A stretch of DNA of 6,398 nt from Aquificaceae bacterium. Its GTDB lineage: Bacteria > Aquificota > Aquificia > Aquificales > Aquificaceae. The notes beneath the pieces were generated by a model. That model saw only the letters and a program-made list of their open reading frames with translations, had not been told where the DNA came from and made no database searches. The stretch is from NCBI GenBank assembly GCA_015487365.1, contig WFPT01000150.1, forward strand, positions 1-6,398, read 5' to 3'. The position numbers were made by a program, and so were the translations under genes. Of the stretch, positions 4,167 through 6,398 are shown piece by piece. Position 1 is the stretch's first letter, and each line of letters starts with the position of its first letter.

Positions 4167-6398
4167 GTGGGGGAAGTTTTCTTCTTCTGGTTTTCAAATA
4201 AAGTAAAAAAGGTTTTAACTTACCCAGAGGATGAAAAAATTAAACAAATTTTATCAGAATATTTTAAAAAGTTTAAATACCTACAAGCCTTTAGGGGCTA
4301 TAAAATAAGGGCCTTTAAGGAAGGTGAGGACTTAATAGGTTTTTTGCACGAAGAAGATTTAAGGGAAGAGGAGGTATGGATAAAGCTCTTAAACAGCTTA
4401 GGGGAGCTCGTAATAAGGGATTGGATTTTAAGAAAGCTGTTAGAGCTTGAAGAAAGGGCATACTACCTAGAAGATGAAGGGGACTACTTGAAGGCCCTGT
4501 GCGAGCTCTTTACAAAGGGTGGAAACGTTAGCTTTTGCAGGGTTTCAAGGGTTGAAGGTGAGAGGGTCTGTCCAGTCTTTTCCTGCGGAAAGGAAGGAGA
4601 ATATGGCCTTGAAGGGGTATTAAAAGCCTTTAAAGAAAAGAAAATAGTTATAGTGGAAGGTGAATCCTCCTGCCACATACCTATAACCTTAGAAGACAGG
4701 GTGGAATACGTTTTAAGCCTTTACTCACAAATCCCAAGGTTTTTCAGGGAGGAGTTTTTAACCTCCCTTGAACTACTCTCTTTAAACCTTTCAAGGAGCG
4801 TAAAGGGTTTTAGACAGACCTATTGGATAAACCTCTTAAAGGATTTAGTGGAAAGTGCGGGAGATTGGATACTGATTACAGACCTTGAAGGTAGGATAAT
4901 TTATGCAAACAGGAGCGTTGAAAGGATGAGCGGATACAAAAGGGAAGAAATCTTGGGGAATAAACCTAACCTCTTTAAATCCGGATACCATTCAGAGGAA
5001 TTTTACAAAAGGCTCTGGGACACCATACTCTCTGGAAAGAGTTTTAGGGCTATATTCGTAAATAGGAGGAAGGACGGTAGCCTCTTCTTCCTGGACGAGC
5101 TAATATTCCCCATAAAGAGGAAGGGTAAAATAGTGGGCTTTTCCGCAATAGGTAAGGACATAACGAGGGAGAGGGAGCTCCTGGAAAAGTTGAGGAAGGT
5201 CTATTACACGGACGTAAGGACCGGCCTACTAAACCGTATGGGTTTTGAAGAGAGGCTCTCGCAGGTCCTAAAATACCTAAAAGACAAGCTCGTTCCCATC
5301 ATATACTTAGACGTGAGCAATTTTAGGGGGATTACGGGAACTTATGGGAGGGAGTTTGGGGAAAAACTGATTTTGGAGCTCAGTAAAAGGCTTAGGGGAT
5401 TTTTAAAGGAAGGTTTTTTGGCAAGGGTTGGAGAAGATGACTTTCTACTGGCCCCAACCCACTTAAAGGACAAAGGCGACATAGCTAACTTTTTAAGGGG
5501 TTTACAGAAGGTCTTGGAAGAGCCCTTTAACTTGGAAGGAAAAAGCTTAAAGTTAAACTTTGGAATAGGTATATCCCTTTACCCCTACGATGGTAAAGAC
5601 GTAGGTGAGCTCATACAGAAGGCAGAAAGTGCCCTATACCGCTCAAAGACGGAGCTCCCCTCCTCACCCGTCTTCTTTAAGGAGGAGATGAATTTGTCCC
5701 TCATATCCACCTACCTACTCCAAACCCACCTTGAAAGGGCCTTAGAGAAAGAAGAGTTTATTCTCTTTTACCAACCCATCTATGAAATAAAGGATAGGAA
5801 GGTGGTGGGCTTTGAGGCCCCACTGAGGTGGAAGAGTGAAGATTTGGGTTTCGTTCCTCCCTCCAAGTTCATACCCCTTCTGGAAAAGAGTGGCCTCATA
5901 AACGAGGTGGGCAGGTGGGTTTTAGAAAGGGTTTGTAAAAAACTTAAAGAGTTGATGGAAAAGGACCTATTTTTGGCCTTTAACCTATCCTCCTTACAGA
6001 TTTACGACCAAAGGTTTATACCCCATTTAAGGAAACTTTTAGAAGATTTAAAGCTTAAACCTTCCCTACTTGTGGTAGAATTGACCGAAAGTGCATACAT
6101 AGGGAAGCTTGAAGTGGCGAAGAAGTTTTTAAACGCCTTGAAGGAGCTCGGAGTTAAGGTTTCCATAGACGACTTTGGGACCGGATACTCCTCCCTCTCC
6201 TACTTAAAGGAGTTCCCCGTTGATAAGTTAAAAATAGACGTATCCTTTATAAGGGATATAGACAAGAACCTTAGGAGTAGGTCCATCGTTTCCTCCATCA
6301 TATTCTTAGGTAAAAAATTAGGCTTTAAAACCGTTGCGGAGGGGGTTGAAAGGGAGGAAACCCTTAGGGTCTTAAAGTATTTAGGTTGTGATTACGCC
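4167..6398 (+). CDS. GAF-PAS-GGDEF-EAL protein, probable c-di-GMP phosphodiesterase (3' end cut by window edge)
   Basis: The frame is open for 744 codons to the window end. The only sensible start is GTG at 4167, 10 nt after the pstB stop and with a weak, distant ribosome site (GGATAGG); the frame is closed upstream by TAG at 4149. Residues 1-90 are a charged region without a recognised domain. About 95-225 looks like a divergent GAF domain (SSCHIPI near 167-173, then LEDRVEYVLSLYSQIPRFF). A PAS/PAC sensor occupies about 228-345 (DWILITDLEGRIIYAN, then the KDG and GKDITRE motifs). The GGDEF domain (about 346-515) is degenerate: GEDDF at 422-426, S384 in place of the second metal-side Asp of DxD, and no RxxD inhibitory site. 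The EAL domain (from about 519) keeps E550, N606, E638, D668/D669, K689 and E725; the motif itself reads EAP. The final QG motif lies beyond the window. It should hydrolyse c-di-GMP in response to signals at GAF/PAS. No membrane segment is seen, so it is probably cytoplasmic. Confidence 0.92.
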   Translation, partial: MGEVFFFWFSNKVKKVLTYPEDEKIKQILSEYFKKFKYLQAFRGYKIRAFKEGEDLIGFLHEEDLREEEVWIKLLNSLGELVIRDWILRKLLELEERAYYLEDEGDYLKALCELFTKGGNVSFCRVSRVEGERVCPVFSCGKEGEYGLEGVLKAFKEKKIVIVEGESSCHIPITLEDRVEYVLSLYSQIPRFFREEFLTSLELLSLNLSRSVKGFRQTYWINLLKDLVESAGDWILITDLEGRIIYANRSVERMSGYKREEILGNKPNLFKSGYHSEEFYKRLWDTILSGKSFRAIFVNRRKDGSLFFLDELIFPIKRKGKIVGFSAIGKDITRERELLEKLRKVYYTDVRTGLLNRMGFEERLSQVLKYLKDKLVPIIYLDVSNFRGITGTYGREFGEKLILELSKRLRGFLKEGFLARVGEDDFLLAPTHLKDKGDIANFLRGLQKVLEEPFNLEGKSLKLNFGIGISLYPYDGKDVGELIQKAESALYRSKTELPSSPVFFKEEMNLSLISTYLLQTHLERALEKEEFILFYQPIYEIKDRKVVGFEAPLRWKSEDLGFVPPSKFIPLLEKSGLINEVGRWVLERVCKKLKELMEKDLFLAFNLSSLQIYDQRFIPHLRKLLEDLKLKPSLLVVELTESAYIGKLEVAKKFLNALKELGVKVSIDDFGTGYSSLSYLKEFPVDKLKIDVSFIRDIDKNLRSRSIVSSIIFLGKKLGFKTVAEGVEREETLRVLKYLGCDYA

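Noticed and set aside
4140..4175. Possible terminator after pstB
   Set aside because: There is no GC-rich stem followed by a T-run, and the next gene begins 10 nt after the stop, so read-through is more likely.
4484..4678. Minus-strand open frame of 64 codons
   Set aside because: It falls inside the GAF-like region of the long plus-strand gene and shows no protein-like features of its own.
1..6398. Many scattered copies of short words such as CTTTAAGG and CCTTAAAG
   Set aside because: They follow from frequent Leu-Lys, Phe-Lys and Arg codons (TTA, AAG, AGG) in these genes rather than a dispersed repeat; spacing is irregular.

Overview
The window looks like a compact chromosomal segment from a thermophilic bacterium, most probably an Aquificales member (Aquifex/Hydrogenobacter/Thermocrinis type). 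The reasons are nearly exclusive AGG/AGA use for arginine, proteins rich in Lys, Glu and Val, almost no intergenic DNA, and the style of the L22 and L28 proteins. The lineage is an inference from composition and recall, not from a database search. No tRNA, rRNA, CRISPR array or mobile element is visible.

The layout is two divergent gene strings leaving a 44-bp AT-rich intergenic region (2068-2111). Leftward (minus strand) run rpmB (ribosomal protein L28, four-cysteine zinc form), a YajR-like MFS transporter, and the first 246 codons of an actin/Hsp70-fold (ASKHA) protein resembling the pilus ATPase PilM, cut by the window start. Rightward (plus strand) run rplV (ribosomal protein L22), an SPFH/prohibitin-like membrane protein, pstB (phosphate-transport ATPase), and 744 codons of a GAF-PAS-GGDEF-EAL cyclic-di-GMP protein, cut by the window end. 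Neighbouring genes in each string overlap by 1-11 nt or are separated by only 10 nt, so each string probably forms one co-transcribed, translationally coupled unit.

The most unusual part is the intergenic region. Each ribosomal protein gene has a perfect TATAAT box only 8-9 nt before its ATG, so both transcripts should be leaderless or nearly so. The place where each promoter's -35 should lie overlaps the other promoter's -10. rplV normally sits inside the S10 ribosomal operon between rpsS and rpsC. Here it stands alone under its own promoter and heads a set of membrane, phosphate and signalling genes.

Functionally the window mixes translation (L28, L22), membrane transport or organisation (MFS, SPFH, PstB), a possible surface-apparatus ATPase, and c-di-GMP turnover. 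The last gene has a degraded cyclase site (GEDDF) but keeps all EAL catalytic residues visible before the cut, so it probably degrades c-di-GMP. No complete known pathway is encoded here; the groupings look like Aquificales-style scrambled operons.
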